DNA of 64,000 nt from Microbacterium testaceum StLB037 (GTDB lineage Bacteria; Actinomycetota; Actinomycetes; Actinomycetales; Microbacteriaceae), in NCBI RefSeq assembly GCF_000202635.1, contig NC_015125.1, positions 1,364,001 through 1,428,000 of the forward strand. Reading direction: 5' to 3'. The notes beneath the pieces are model-generated. The model saw nothing but the letters and a program-made list of their open reading frames with translations, was not told the DNA's origin and searched no databases. Position numbers and translations under genes: made by a program. Below, in pieces: positions 6,891 to 15,747 of this stretch (its first letter is position 1; each line of letters opens with the position of its first letter).

Positions 6891-9431
6891 ATGTCCCAGG
6901 TGTCCACCTTGCCCGAGCGCGCCCCCGCGACCCCCCGGGTCTCGCGGGCGACGTTCCCGCTCCGCCCCCGCGGGTCCGCCGCGTTCCTTCGGCGGCGCCT
7001 CGGAACCCTGGCCATCGCGGCGGCCGTGGCGGCGGTCAGCCTCGTGACCATGCGCACCGACATCGCGCGCGTGGGAACGGGGCCGTTCGACCTCCGCGAC
7101 ATGCTCCTCGCACTGATGAGCGTCGATCGCCCCACGACGTTGGCGGTGGTCCTCGCGGTGACCCTCGTGGTGTGCGGGTTCGCGGAAGGGGCGTTCGGCA
7201 CCCGCCGACTGCTCGCGACCTTCTTCGGCGGCGGAATCGTCGTCGGTGTCATCGGCCTCGCCGTGGGGGTCTTCGAGGACCGGGTGATCCCCGCGATCCC
7301 GCTGAACGACATGCCGGTGTCGGGTGCTCCCCCGCTCGCCGGACTCCTCACGGTCGCGATGGCCGCGAGCTGCTTCGCGTCGCCGCTCTGGCGCCGGCGG
7401 ATCCGCCTCGGCAGCGTCGTGTTCGCGCTCACCCTCTTCCTCTACGCCGCCTCGGCGAGCGACATGTACACGCTCATCGCCCTGCCGGTCGGCGTCGGCG
7501 CCGGTCTCCTCCTGGGCGGGTCGAGCGCTCCCGGCGTGCTGCGGAGCTCCCTACGGGAGAAGCGCGTGCTGCTGGCCGCGCTGACCGCGATCATCGCCGT
7601 CGGCCCGGTCATCGCCACCCTGTGGGGGTCGGGGGCGGGTCTTCTCTCGGTCTACGGCTGGCTGTCGTACGACCCGCTCGCGACGGTGAACGACGTCGTG
7701 TGCGCGATCGGTTCGGATGCCGCGCCGTGCCCCTCCCCCGTCAATGCCTACGCCGAACTCCAGCCGTGGGCGGGGTGGATCGCGCTCCTGCCGCAGCTGG
7801 TCCTCCTGATCGCGGCGTGGGGGATCCTGCGCGGGCGCCGCGGGGCGCTTCACCTCGCCGTCGTCGTCAACGTGCTGACGTTCGTCGCCATGGTGGGGCT
7901 CGTCACGGTGAGCGAGATCGACACCCTCGAGCAACTCGCCGACGCGCGCGCCGCCTTCGCCGTCGTCGACGCCTGGCAGACCGTGCTCAGCATGGTCGTC
8001 GGCGCGCTCCTGCCCCTGGCCGCGGCCGTCATCCTCCTGCGCTTCCGTTCGGCGGCCCAGATCCCGTCCGCGCGCGCCGTCCGGCGGCGTTTCGTCACGA
8101 CGATCGCCGGCGCGGCGATCATCGCCTCGGCGCTGGCGCTCGTCGGCATCCTGGCGTTCTCCGGGGGATTCCGTCCGTGGCCCGACGTGTCGACGCTGGT
8201 CGCCACGCTGCCGCTACGGCTCCTCCCGCCGTCGCTGCTGCCCGCGGAGGCCCTGGCGTTCGTGCCGGTGACGGGCGCGGCGCAGACCGCGTGGTACCTC
8301 CCGCCGTTGCTCTTCTGGATCGCGGTCGTGGTCGCCACGGTGCGGTTCATCGCGGGCTCGCGCGCCGAGGCGGGGACCCCCGACCGAGAGCGCGCGCGAG
8401 CCCTGCTCTCCGCCGGTTCGGGCGACACCCTCGGCCACATGGCCCTGTGGGAGGGGAACTCGTACTGGTTCTCGCCCGACGCCCGGGCCGCCGTGGCGTA
8501 CCGCGTGCGCGGAGCCTTCGCCGTGACCCTCGGCGGTCCGTTCGGCCCGGATCGCGACGCCGAGACCGTCGGCCGCGACTTCGCCGACTTCTGCGAACGA
8601 CAGGGCTGGACCCCCGTGTTCTACAGCGTCGACGAGGCCGACCGGACGCGCCTCGAGCCACTCGGATGGCCGCGCCTGCAGGTCGCCGAGGAGGCTTTCC
8701 TCGACCCGACGACCTGGACTCCCGCGGGCAAGAAGCGCCAGGACGTGCGCACCGCGACCAACCGGGCGGAGCGCGAGGGCGTCACCGCGGACTGGACCCG
8801 CTGGAGCGCGCTGTCGTTCCTCGAGCGCAGCCAGATCCGCGACATCTCCGAGGCGTGGGTCGCCGACAAGACCATCCCCGAGATGGGCTTCACGCTCGGC
8901 TCGACCGACCAGATCGACGACACGTCGGTACGCCTGCTGCTCGCCCGCGATGCGCACGGCCGCATCGTGGCGTTCACGAGCTGGATCCCCATCCACCGCG
9001 ACGGCGCCGTGGCCGGGTACGCGCTGGACGTCATGCGCCGCCGCGACGAGGCGATGAACGGCGTGATGGAGTTCCTCATCGGCCGCGCCGTCGAGCAGCT
9101 CCGCGCGGACGGGATGACGGTCATGAGCCTGTCGGGCTCGCCGCTCGCTCGCCACTCGACGGTCGCCGAGCACGAGCGCAGCCCGCTGGATCGCGGACTC
9201 GACACCCTGAGCGCGCTGCTCGAGCCGGCCTACGGCTTCCGATCGCTGGCGAACTTCAAGAAGAAGTTCCAGCCCGAGTTCTCGCCCCTGTGGATGGTGT
9301 ATCCGGATGCCACCCAGCTCCCCGCCATCGCCATCGCGCTGATCCGCTGCTACATCCCCGGACTCACGCTGCGTCAGGCCGCGCAGCTGGGTGGAGCGCT
9401 GCGCCGAGCTCGGGAGGGCGCTGCGGCCTGA
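6891..9431 (+). CDS. mprF: MprF-like bifunctional phosphatidylglycerol lysyltransferase/flippase
   Basis: An 846-aa membrane protein. The N-terminal half has many hydrophobic segments, as in the MprF flippase domain. Residues from about 500 to the end form a cytoplasmic GNAT-fold DUF2156 (LPG synthetase C-terminal) domain with GNSYWFSPDARAAVAYRVRG, GGPFGP, FYSVDE and FKKKFQPEFSPLWMVYP. Family members transfer lysine or another amino acid from aminoacyl-tRNA to phosphatidylglycerol, raising resistance to cationic peptides. The membrane half looks shorter and less MprF-like than the synthase half, so the flippase role is less certain. The start is the ATG at 6891 behind GGAGGACC. No lysX-type tRNA synthetase is fused. 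Confidence 0.8.
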   Translation: MSQVSTLPERAPATPRVSRATFPLRPRGSAAFLRRRLGTLAIAAAVAAVSLVTMRTDIARVGTGPFDLRDMLLALMSVDRPTTLAVVLAVTLVVCGFAEGAFGTRRLLATFFGGGIVVGVIGLAVGVFEDRVIPAIPLNDMPVSGAPPLAGLLTVAMAASCFASPLWRRRIRLGSVVFALTLFLYAASASDMYTLIALPVGVGAGLLLGGSSAPGVLRSSLREKRVLLAALTAIIAVGPVIATLWGSGAGLLSVYGWLSYDPLATVNDVVCAIGSDAAPCPSPVNAYAELQPWAGWIALLPQLVLLIAAWGILRGRRGALHLAVVVNVLTFVAMVGLVTVSEIDTLEQLADARAAFAVVDAWQTVLSMVVGALLPLAAAVILLRFRSAAQIPSARAVRRRFVTTIAGAAIIASALALVGILAFSGGFRPWPDVSTLVATLPLRLLPPSLLPAEALAFVPVTGAAQTAWYLPPLLFWIAVVVATVRFIAGSRAEAGTPDRERARALLSAGSGDTLGHMALWEGNSYWFSPDARAAVAYRVRGAFAVTLGGPFGPDRDAETVGRDFADFCERQGWTPVFYSVDEADRTRLEPLGWPRLQVAEEAFLDPTTWTPAGKKRQDVRTATNRAEREGVTADWTRWSALSFLERSQIRDISEAWVADKTIPEMGFTLGSTDQIDDTSVRLLLARDAHGRIVAFTSWIPIHRDGAVAGYALDVMRRRDEAMNGVMEFLIGRAVEQLRADGMTVMSLSGSPLARHSTVAEHERSPLDRGLDTLSALLEPAYGFRSLANFKKKFQPEFSPLWMVYPDATQLPAIAIALIRCYIPGLTLRQAAQLGGALRRAREGAAA

Positions 9432-9444
9432 GGCCGCCGGGTCC

Positions 9445-9450
9445 TATCGT
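9445..9450 (+). promoter_or_regulatory. -10 box of a probable leaderless promoter
   Basis: TATCGT lies 6 nt before the ATG of the LysE-family gene, inside the 25-nt gap after the MprF-like gene. Confidence 0.45.
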
Positions 9451-9456
9451 GCTTCT

Positions 9457-10101
9457 ATGTCTCCGACTCAGTTCCTCGGCGTGGCCGCCGCGACGGTGCT
9501 GCTCATTCTGGTGCCCGGCCCGAGCGTGATGTTCATCGTCGGCCAAGCGCTGGCGAGGGGGCGCGGGGCGGCCCTGCTGAGTGCGGGCGGGAACGCCACC
9601 GGAGCGTTGATCGCCGGCCTGCTCATCGCCCTCGGGCTGGGCGTCCTGGTCACTGAGTCCACACTCGTCGTCGAGATCATGCGCTACCTCGGGGCAGGGG
9701 TGCTGGTGATACTCGGGGTGACGGCCATCGCCACGGCAGGACGCACGGTTCGCCCCCGGGCCGCCGCCCCGTCGCGGGCCGCCGGCGACCGCCCGGGGAT
9801 CAGATCCTTCCTCGCCGCCGTGGTCGTGGGAGCGACGAACCCCAAGGTCTACATCATCTTCGCCGCGCTGCTCCCGACCTTCGTCGACCCGTCGTCGTCG
9901 GTCCCGGCGGGGACTCAGATGGTCCTGCTGGCCGCGGTCCCCGTCGTCATCGGGCTGCTATCGGATGCCGCGTGGGCGGTCGGCGCGAGCTGGGCTCGAA
10001 CATCGATCGTCAATGCACCGTCGCGCATGAGGCTCTTCCAACGGATCGGGGGCGGCTGCCTCGTGGCGGTGGGCGGGTTCACGGCCCTGCACCGCAGCTG
10101 A
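9457..10101 (+). CDS. LysE/RhtB family translocator
   Basis: A 214-aa inner-membrane exporter with about six hydrophobic helices. The N-terminal VLLILVPGPSVMFIVGQALARG matches the family signature PGP..., and GATNPKVYIIFAALLPTFVD is the conserved NPK segment. Family members export amino acids or their analogues; the substrate here is unknown. The ATG at 9457 is preferred to an upstream in-frame ATG because it begins at the conserved N-terminus and is preceded by a TATCGT hexamer at leaderless spacing. It ends 35 nt before a convergent gene. Confidence 0.88.
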   Translation: MSPTQFLGVAAATVLLILVPGPSVMFIVGQALARGRGAALLSAGGNATGALIAGLLIALGLGVLVTESTLVVEIMRYLGAGVLVILGVTAIATAGRTVRPRAAAPSRAAGDRPGIRSFLAAVVVGATNPKVYIIFAALLPTFVDPSSSVPAGTQMVLLAAVPVVIGLLSDAAWAVGASWARTSIVNAPSRMRLFQRIGGGCLVAVGGFTALHRS

Positions 10102-10136
10102 CGGGTCGGCTGCGACCGCCGGTCCGGGTCCCCCGG

Positions 10137-10613
10137 TCAGCGCACCGCCGCCAGCACGACCGGGTCCGAGCACCCTCGCGCGAAGCCCTGGATGCGCCGA
10201 TCCATGTCGCGCTGCAACACGATCACGCCGATGCGTTCGGCCAGCGGCGCCAGCCACTTCGGGCGGCAGGCGAAGTTGTACCGCCAGACGGCGAGGGTGC
10301 TGCCGGGATCGTCGGCAACGGGCGTGAACTTCCACCCGCCCGCGAGACGCTCGAAGAACCAGGACCCCTTCGTCATCTTCATGCCGACATTCGAGGGTGG
10401 GTTGTAGGAGACGTACTCGCTCTCCATCCGGAAGCCGAAACGCTGCACCGTGTAGGTCCGCACGCCCTTCCCGGGGGCGGTCGCCCCGTCGACGAAGTAC
10501 TGGCGACGGATGAACGGGTCCCAGCGCTTACGGGTCTCGCCCGTGGTCTGCGAGACGGCGAACGCGACGTCCGGCGCGACCGGGACGACACAGCGGGACT
10601 CGATGACGGGCAT
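10137..10613 (-). CDS. SRPBCC family protein (polyketide cyclase/START-like)
   Basis: A 158-aa cytoplasmic protein with the N-terminal strand pattern MPVIESRCVVPVAPDVAFAV typical of SRPBCC helix-grip domains, which bind hydrophobic ligands. Mid-protein FRMESEYVSYNPPSNVGMKM and C-terminal WRYNFACRPKW fit the family. No catalytic residues can be assigned. The ATG at 10613 opens directly at the first beta strand. It is monocistronic and convergent with the LysE-family gene. Confidence 0.7.
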   Translation of the reverse strand: MPVIESRCVVPVAPDVAFAVSQTTGETRKRWDPFIRRQYFVDGATAPGKGVRTYTVQRFGFRMESEYVSYNPPSNVGMKMTKGSWFFERLAGGWKFTPVADDPGSTLAVWRYNFACRPKWLAPLAERIGVIVLQRDMDRRIQGFARGCSDPVVLAAVR

Positions 10614-10735
10614 GGACCCATCGTGACAGGCCCGACCGGCCCGCACGGGTCGTGGACGTGAGCGCAATACCCTCGAAGAATGGCCATGCGGGAGAAGCAA
10701 CGGATTGCACGGTGGTCGGGCGTAAGCCGGAAGCC

Positions 10736-11281
10736 ATGAGCCAGGACGTCGCTCTCGACCCGCGCGGGATTCGCCGTCATCTTCTGACGGTGCTCGCGAT
10801 CCTCTGGGCGTTGGCGGCACCACCGCTCGTCTGGTGGTTGGGCCTCGTGCTGTGGCGTGAAGCGGCCTCGTGCGATCCGCCGAGCCCACCGGCGACGATC
10901 TCTCTCACGTGTGCTCTGGTGTTCCTCGCCGTGGGCGCTGGAGTGGTGCCGGTTCTCATCGCCGCCAAGGCTCGCCGATGGATGCCGTGGGTGGCGCTAC
11001 TCCCCTCACTCGGCGTGTTGGCGGTGTACACGATGATCATGATCCCCGCGATGACGTTCGGTCTCTCCGGTCACCCCGATCGCGTAGCCGACGCGATACC
11101 CGACGTGTTCGTCAGCTACGCGCCCTCGCTCGCCGTCGCCGGCTCGGCGGCGGTCTCGCTGCTCGCGAACAAGTCCCTGCGCGGAATGTTCGTCGCCCTG
11201 TCGTCCTGGGCGCTCGTGATCACCGCTCTCGCCCTCTGGGCAGCGTTCGCCACCCAAGCGGCCTGCGGGGTCGGGCGATGA
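10736..11281 (+). CDS. Hypothetical membrane protein
   Basis: A 181-aa protein with about five hydrophobic segments (near residues 12-35, 48-70, 78-95, 120-135 and 155-175). The C-terminus has a single Cys and no recognisable domain. The ATG at 10736 is preceded by GGAAG; a longer start at 10652 is possible but adds 28 non-hydrophobic residues. Function is unknown. Confidence 0.6.
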   Translation: MSQDVALDPRGIRRHLLTVLAILWALAAPPLVWWLGLVLWREAASCDPPSPPATISLTCALVFLAVGAGVVPVLIAAKARRWMPWVALLPSLGVLAVYTMIMIPAMTFGLSGHPDRVADAIPDVFVSYAPSLAVAGSAAVSLLANKSLRGMFVALSSWALVITALALWAAFATQAACGVGR

Positions 11282-11397
11282 GGTGATCGGTCCCTTCCGG
11301 CCGCGCGGACCGACACGCACCGTCACGTCGGCGACCGATCGTTGCGCGCGGTGACCCCGGGTTTGCGCGACGACTGTGACCGGCGGAGAGTGTCCCG

Positions 11398-12114
11398 GTG
11401 ACCACCGCTCCCGCCCTCGACATCCCGCACGCCGACGCCACCGTTCTCGACAACGCCGCGTGGCACTCGCTCGCGGGCCCGCACTCCTCGTTCGCGATCG
11501 GCGGCGACCTCGTCCGCCGGTATCCGGCCGACGTCGCGCCGTTCGTCGCCGTCCGCACGTGGGACGAGCCCGGCGTCTGGGACGCCCTGCGCGACCTCGT
11601 CGGCCCCGGCGCCGACGTGGGTCTGTCGGGCTACGAGGGGGGCTTCCCCGACGGGTGGGAGTATCTCGGCGGCGGCGAGGGCGTCCAGCTGGTCGAAACC
11701 GAGGCGCTGCGGCCCCGTCCCGACGACGAGGCGATCGAGCTGGGGGCGGATGACGCCGCCGACATGATCGCGATCGTCGACCGCAATCAGCCCGGCCCGT
11801 TCCGGCCCCGGACATACGAGCTCGGCCGGTACATCGGCATCCGTCGCGAGGGTCGGCTCGTCGCCATGGCGGGCGAGCGCCTGCACCCGACCGGTTGGAC
11901 CGAGATCAGCGCGGTGGCCGTGGATGCCGATCACCGCCGCCAGGGCCTCGCCTCGCGCCTGGTGCTCGACGTCGCCTTCCACATCCAGCAGCGCGGGGAC
12001 CGTGCTCTGCTGCATGCCGCCGCGGCGAACGTCAACGCGATCGCGGCCTACGAGAAGCTGGGTTTCGCGCTGCGTCGGCGCAACAAGTTCGCGTCGGTGC
12101 GCACGCCGGCCTGA
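11398..12114 (+). CDS. GNAT family N-acetyltransferase (FR47-like)
   Basis: A 238-aa cytoplasmic protein. The C-terminal half carries the acetyl-CoA-binding motif AVDADHRRQGLASRLVLDV near residues 178-196, followed by ANVNAIAAYEKLGFALRRRN, typical of the FR47 branch. The N-terminal 100 residues are a divergent domain common in this branch. The acceptor substrate is unknown. The start is a GTG at 11398 after GGAGAG. The gap 11282-11397 holds no clear gene. Confidence 0.8.
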   Translation: MTTAPALDIPHADATVLDNAAWHSLAGPHSSFAIGGDLVRRYPADVAPFVAVRTWDEPGVWDALRDLVGPGADVGLSGYEGGFPDGWEYLGGGEGVQLVETEALRPRPDDEAIELGADDAADMIAIVDRNQPGPFRPRTYELGRYIGIRREGRLVAMAGERLHPTGWTEISAVAVDADHRRQGLASRLVLDVAFHIQQRGDRALLHAAAANVNAIAAYEKLGFALRRRNKFASVRTPA

Positions 12115-12155
12115 CCGGATCGCCCGCCCGACGCCCCGTCGAAGGCGAAGACATC

Positions 12156-12172
12156 CGTTTCCGACGGAAACG
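12156..12172. terminator. Bidirectional hairpin between convergent genes
   Basis: CGTTTCC and GGAAACG flank GAC, giving a perfect 7-bp stem midway between the acetyltransferase stop and the transpeptidase stop. Confidence 0.5.
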
Positions 12173-12188
12173 TGACCCTCGACCGAGG

Positions 12189-12947
12189 CTACGGACCGAT
12201 CGCGATGGGGGTTCCCAGCGGCAGGAGTCGCGCGAGCTCAGTGATGTCGGCGTTCGACATGCGAATGCATCCGTGGCTGACGGACTGCCCGATGGTCGAC
12301 TCGTCGTCTGTGCCGTGGAGACCGATCTGTCCGGGCCCCCCACCGAAGCTCGTGAGCACGTCGGAGAAAGCGGACAATCCGAACGCGTAGGGCCCGTAGC
12401 CCGCGTTGGTCGGTTCGATGAGCTCGGTCAGGAAGAAGGAGCCGTGCGGCGTGGGGGTCCCTCCCGTTCCCGTGGCGATCGGGTAGGTCTTCACTGATCG
12501 ACCGTTCTCCGTCAGCGTCAGCGTGTTGCGATCCGTCGAGACCTCGAGGCCGTAGGCGAGCGCGTGGAGGGTGACGTCCTGCACGCGGACCCACCCCGTG
12601 CTGCCGTTCGGCCGTTGCGGCAGAGCGACCTCCAGCCAGTCATCGTGACGCGCGACGACGAGAAGGGTCAACGGCGCCCCCGATTCCTGCGGGTTCGCGA
12701 GGGTCTGCGTCGCGTCGCCGCCGGGCTCCGCGGAGACCGCGAGACGATCCGCGGTGGCGGTCGCGGAGGTCGCGGCGGCGGTCGCGCTCGGCGCGGGACT
12801 GCTCGGCGGAGCCGTGGCGAGAGAGGGGGAGCCGGTCGGTGCCGCGGTCATCACGATCGGGCTCTGCGGAACGCACCCGGCGAGTAGGAGGACGACCAGC
12901 AGCGCGGATGCGACGAGCTGCGAGTGAGCGAGCGAGCGGCGGATCAC
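12189..12947 (-). CDS. L,D-transpeptidase lipoprotein with SH3-like region (YkuD family)
   Basis: A 252-aa exported protein that should form 3-3 peptidoglycan cross-links or attach proteins to the wall. Residues 1-25 are a lipoprotein signal with lipobox VLLLAGC. An Ala/Thr/Ser/Pro-rich spacer follows to about residue 85, then an SH3-like region ending GSTGWVRV. The YkuD catalytic domain covers roughly 140-252, with LHGTDDE and SVSHGCIRMSNADI containing the catalytic His and Cys. The GTG at 12947, behind GGAGAG, gives a clean signal peptide; a longer upstream reading is unlikely. The gene is monocistronic. Confidence 0.9.
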   Translation of the reverse strand: MIRRSLAHSQLVASALLVVLLLAGCVPQSPIVMTAAPTGSPSLATAPPSSPAPSATAAATSATATADRLAVSAEPGGDATQTLANPQESGAPLTLLVVARHDDWLEVALPQRPNGSTGWVRVQDVTLHALAYGLEVSTDRNTLTLTENGRSVKTYPIATGTGGTPTPHGSFFLTELIEPTNAGYGPYAFGLSAFSDVLTSFGGGPGQIGLHGTDDESTIGQSVSHGCIRMSNADITELARLLPLGTPIAIGP

Positions 12948-13026
12948 GGGGCTCTCCGGGGTCGTAGGTATCGGCGTACCGGGCCGGAACGGATGTGCCG
13001 GCCCGGTACAGGGCGAGCGTTCGGGG

Positions 13027-13821
13027 TCAGCCCGTGAAGCTGGCCGCGCGCTTGACGGGCGTCGCGGCGGGCGCGAGGGGCGCATCGACGGGAGCGACGA
13101 CGGGAGGGGTGGCACCGGGGGCAGGGTCGGAAATCACCTCGAAGCTCACCAGGTCCGAAACGATGCTGAGATCGTTCGAGGCCGCCCGCAGCTGGAACGT
13201 TCCCACCTGCGCGTAGGCGCTCCCCGTCTGGGGGACGTACGAGAGAGTCACCTGGCCCGCTGCGTCCGCCACGGCGGTCGTCGGGAGCTGCGTTCCCGAC
13301 GTGGCATCCGAGACGCCGAACGCCACCGTTTCGCCGGGTGTGAAGCCGGAGAACGTCGCCGAGACGCCGGTCGCGAGGTAGTCGGAGATCGCCAGCGACG
13401 ACGGCGACACCGTGGCGGTCGGTCGGGGCACGATCGTGACGGTGGTCGAAGCCACTGCTGAGCCGCTCGAGTCCGCGACCGAGATGGTGTGCGCGCCCAC
13501 CGTCACGCTGTCGGGCAGCCACGCGTCGCCGTCGTAGTCGCCGTTGGCGTCGGCGGTCTCGGTGCTCCCCGTGAGCGGGTCGGTCGTGAGCGCGGCGCCG
13601 TCGAGATCGAACGTGAGCGTGTCGCCGGGGGTGATCCCCTGGGCACTCAGGAGGACGAGTCCGCCGGCCGTCGCGGTCGACGGGCTCGCGGTCAGGCTTG
13701 CCGATGAGGCCTGCGCGGAGACGGCGCCGCCGAGAGCGACGGAGACGGCGAAGGCCGTCGTGGCGAGGAGCGCGGCGGAGCGTCCGACCACGGAGTGACG
13801 TGGGACTGTCGAGTTCGACAT
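13027..13821 (-). CDS. Secreted Ig-like repeat protein of unknown function
   Basis: A 264-aa exported protein. Residues 1-40 are a typical Sec signal peptide ending in an AQA-type cleavage site. Two or three bacterial Ig-like/beta-sandwich repeats follow (ASPSTATAGGLVLLSAQGITPG and VSPSSLAISDYLATGVSATF). The C-terminus is a Pro/Ala/Val-rich tail, with no LPXTG motif, membrane helix or lipobox, so wall attachment would be non-covalent or via the tail. The start at 13821 follows GGAAAGGGAA. It resembles small actinobacterial surface proteins; no enzyme domain is visible. Confidence 0.7.
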   Translation of the reverse strand: MSNSTVPRHSVVGRSAALLATTAFAVSVALGGAVSAQASSASLTASPSTATAGGLVLLSAQGITPGDTLTFDLDGAALTTDPLTGSTETADANGDYDGDAWLPDSVTVGAHTISVADSSGSAVASTTVTIVPRPTATVSPSSLAISDYLATGVSATFSGFTPGETVAFGVSDATSGTQLPTTAVADAAGQVTLSYVPQTGSAYAQVGTFQLRAASNDLSIVSDLVSFEVISDPAPGATPPVVAPVDAPLAPAATPVKRAASFTG

Positions 13822-14056
13822 ACGGGTTCCCTTTCCAGGATGTGGGGCGCGACATCGTGAGTGCGCGTGTCGTCGCCGGCTGTGGTGGTGCCCCGGAGAG
13901 ACGAGTGCGCGCGTCGCGGACCCGGCACCTGAGCCCCCACAGGAGACCACGCCGACCGTCAGGCGTGAGGCGGGAAGAGGTCTGCGGTGGGCCGGGTGAA
14001 GCCGCCGGCAACCGACTTCACCATCTCGACACCGACCGCCGCGTTATCGTCGGGCG
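13822..14056. promoter_or_regulatory. Divergent intergenic region with a 7-bp inverted repeat
   Basis: This 235-bp gap separates the leftward secreted protein from a rightward gene. GGTGAAG at 13995-14001 and CTTCACC at 14016-14022 form a perfect inverted repeat with a 14-nt spacer, a possible operator or leader hairpin. No gene is visible. Confidence 0.4.
14045..14050 (+). promoter_or_regulatory. -10 box of a probable leaderless promoter
   Basis: TATCGT lies 6 nt before the ATG at 14057, which has no Shine-Dalgarno. Confidence 0.45.
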
Positions 14057-14809
14057 ATGGAGATCTGGGTACCGCAGTGGAGCGTTCGACAGCCTGAGCA
14101 CCCGGCGGCGGGGGCGAGTTGGTTCGGGGGCATCCCCGTCGGCCTCGACCCGGCGGTCTGGCCGGTCTGCGGGCAGTGCGGCACGGCCCTGACCCCGCTG
14201 CTGCAGCTGTCGGCCGGACCGTGGCTGCGGCGCATCCCGGCCGGGCACGTGCTCCTCGTCTTCAAATGCGAGAGCGACGACGTGTGCGAGTTCTGGGACC
14301 CGGATGACGTGGCCAACCGATGCCTCCTCGTTCCGGTGGCGGAACTCGCGTCCGAAACCCGTGTGCCGGACGACGTGGCCACGGGGAAGACACGCATCCT
14401 CCCTCGCGTCTGGGTCGGAGAGTGGAAACGGGAAGATGACGGGCTGACCCCCGAGCAGGCCGACCGGATCGACCGGGACGAGCTCTGGGACCTCCCCGAG
14501 GACACCCGCGCGATCGCGGAGGCGGCCGAGACCTATACGAAGGCCGGTGGCGCGCCCGTCTGGACGGGCAATGGCCCGGCCTCGGAGCCCGCGCGTCCGC
14601 GACAGCTCCTGTTCCAGATCGACAACTGGATCACCGTCGTCGACAGCGCCGCCGACGTCGCCGACGCGCTCGGACGGCGAGACCCGTACGTCCACGTCCG
14701 GGACAGCAGGATCAGCGCCGCGAACTTCATGAGCGACGGCGTCGCCTACGTCTTCGACGTCGCTCCCGACGCGCCGGCACCGCACGCGAAGCTCGTCATC
14801 CAGCGCTGA
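14057..14809 (+). CDS. YwqG/DUF1963-like hypothetical protein
   Basis: A 250-aa cytoplasmic protein. The motif order GGIPVG, WPVCGQCGTALTPLLQL, GHVLLVFKCES and CEFWDP matches the DUF1963 (YwqG) pattern of a Gly-Pro segment, a Cys-x2-Cys pair and a second Cys cluster, suggesting a structural metal site. The C-terminal half is acidic. Family function is not established. It is monocistronic and leaderless by position. Confidence in the gene is high; the family assignment rests on motif recall. Confidence 0.7.
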   Translation: MEIWVPQWSVRQPEHPAAGASWFGGIPVGLDPAVWPVCGQCGTALTPLLQLSAGPWLRRIPAGHVLLVFKCESDDVCEFWDPDDVANRCLLVPVAELASETRVPDDVATGKTRILPRVWVGEWKREDDGLTPEQADRIDRDELWDLPEDTRAIAEAAETYTKAGGAPVWTGNGPASEPARPRQLLFQIDNWITVVDSAADVADALGRRDPYVHVRDSRISAANFMSDGVAYVFDVAPDAPAPHAKLVIQR

Positions 14810-14846
14810 GGCACACCGACTTCTCGACTTCCGAACACGATCGGAA

Positions 14847-14852
14847 TACGAT
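14847..14852 (+). promoter_or_regulatory. -10 box upstream of the antitoxin gene
   Basis: TACGAT lies 6 nt before the antitoxin ATG; the intervening bases are GGGGGA, so either leaderless or weak Shine-Dalgarno initiation is possible. Confidence 0.4.
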
Positions 14853-14858
14853 GGGGGA

Positions 14859-15320
14859 ATGACTGCCGCCGCTTTCTCTCCCTCCCACACACGGCGTTCA
14901 TCGGATCTCAGCAAGCACTCGGCGGAGGTCTTCGCCGAGGCAGAAGACCACCCCATCGCCGTCACGCGACGCGACGGGCAGACTCTCGTTCTCATGTCCG
15001 AGCGCGAGGCGAATGCGCGCACCCAGCTGTTGGAGTTTGCCGCCCAGCTCATCACCGTCACCCTGGACGACGACGGGCCGTTGGACGAGCGCATGACGAA
15101 AACGTTCCCCTGGATGCTCGCGCTGTCTCCCACGGACCGCACTCAGTGTGCGCAGGATCTTGTGGATGCCGCACGGGCGTCCTTTGCGACGGACCAGCCG
15201 CACCTCGCGCTCGCCGAACTCACCGCGTGGAAGGAGACCGCTGTCGCCATCGCCGCTGGACTCGGTGCCGCCGATCTCGATTGGCTCGATGACGAACGCA
15301 CCATCGTCGAACGTCCCTGA
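14859..15320 (+). CDS. Phd/YefM-like antitoxin of a type II toxin-antitoxin pair
   Basis: A 153-aa protein. Residues 16-55, SSDLSKHSAEVFAEAEDHPI followed by AVTRRDGQTLVLMSEREANA, show the Phd fold pattern that binds DNA and represses its own operon. The C-terminal 100 residues are longer than in classical Phd (about 75 aa total) and would neutralise the partner. The partner reading frame begins 2 nt after this stop. Its partner appears interrupted, which would leave this as an orphan antitoxin. Confidence 0.7.
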   Translation: MTAAAFSPSHTRRSSDLSKHSAEVFAEAEDHPIAVTRRDGQTLVLMSEREANARTQLLEFAAQLITVTLDDDGPLDERMTKTFPWMLALSPTDRTQCAQDLVDAARASFATDQPHLALAELTAWKETAVAIAAGLGAADLDWLDDERTIVERP

Positions 15321-15322
15321 CG

Positions 15323-15673
15323 ATGTCGGCATCGAAGAGGGGCGAGGTCGTTCCGCGACCGGCGAAGAAGACGGAGTAGGAGGTGCGATTCGCGACGGCA
15401 GAGGCGCGGCGCGGCTGGCAGGACCTGGTCGCGACGGTTCGCAACGCGATGACCGACACCTGGGATTTCCTCACGCGCACGCCCCTCACGACGACGCCGA
15501 CGAACTACCGGCTCAGAGGCGAGCTGGGAGTCATCGTCCGCGGTGGCGCGACGTACGAGCGGTGGCAGCACAAGCCCACCCTCAGAGGCGGCGCACGCGT
15601 GTGGCTCTTCGTCGAAGGGCGCACGGTATGGCTCGAGCAGGTGCACGCGAGCCACCCCAACGAGACCAAGTAG
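15323..15673 (+). pseudogene. Probable toxin partner interrupted by an in-frame amber codon
   Basis: From the ATG at 15323 the frame encodes MSASKRGEVVPRPAKKTE, then TAG at 15377-15379, then continues in the same frame for 98 codons (EVRFATAEARRGWQDL and so on to HPNETK at 15673). The first 18 residues and the continuation together resemble a small toxin family in which PxPAKKxEWEV...F is conserved, so TAG probably replaced TGG (Trp). That expectation is from memory. GGAG at 15373-15376 lies 6 nt before a GTG at 15383, so a 96-aa product lacking the basic N-terminus could still be made by reinitiation. A sequencing error is also possible. Confidence 0.55.
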
Positions 15674-15747
15674 GGCGTGGGGGAATCAGGCGATCACGGT
15701 GACGGCGCATGACGACGCCGCACCAGCGCCTCGTCCGCGAGGTTACC

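Noticed and set aside
13822-14056. A ydaO-like or other known riboswitch before the secreted protein gene
   Set aside because: I could not find the conserved core; only a 7-bp inverted repeat is visible.
15709-15747. ATG at 15709 as start of the LLM oxidoreductase
   Set aside because: No Shine-Dalgarno; the GTG at 15748 has GAGG 5 nt upstream and starts closer to the conserved first strand. Kept as an alternative.
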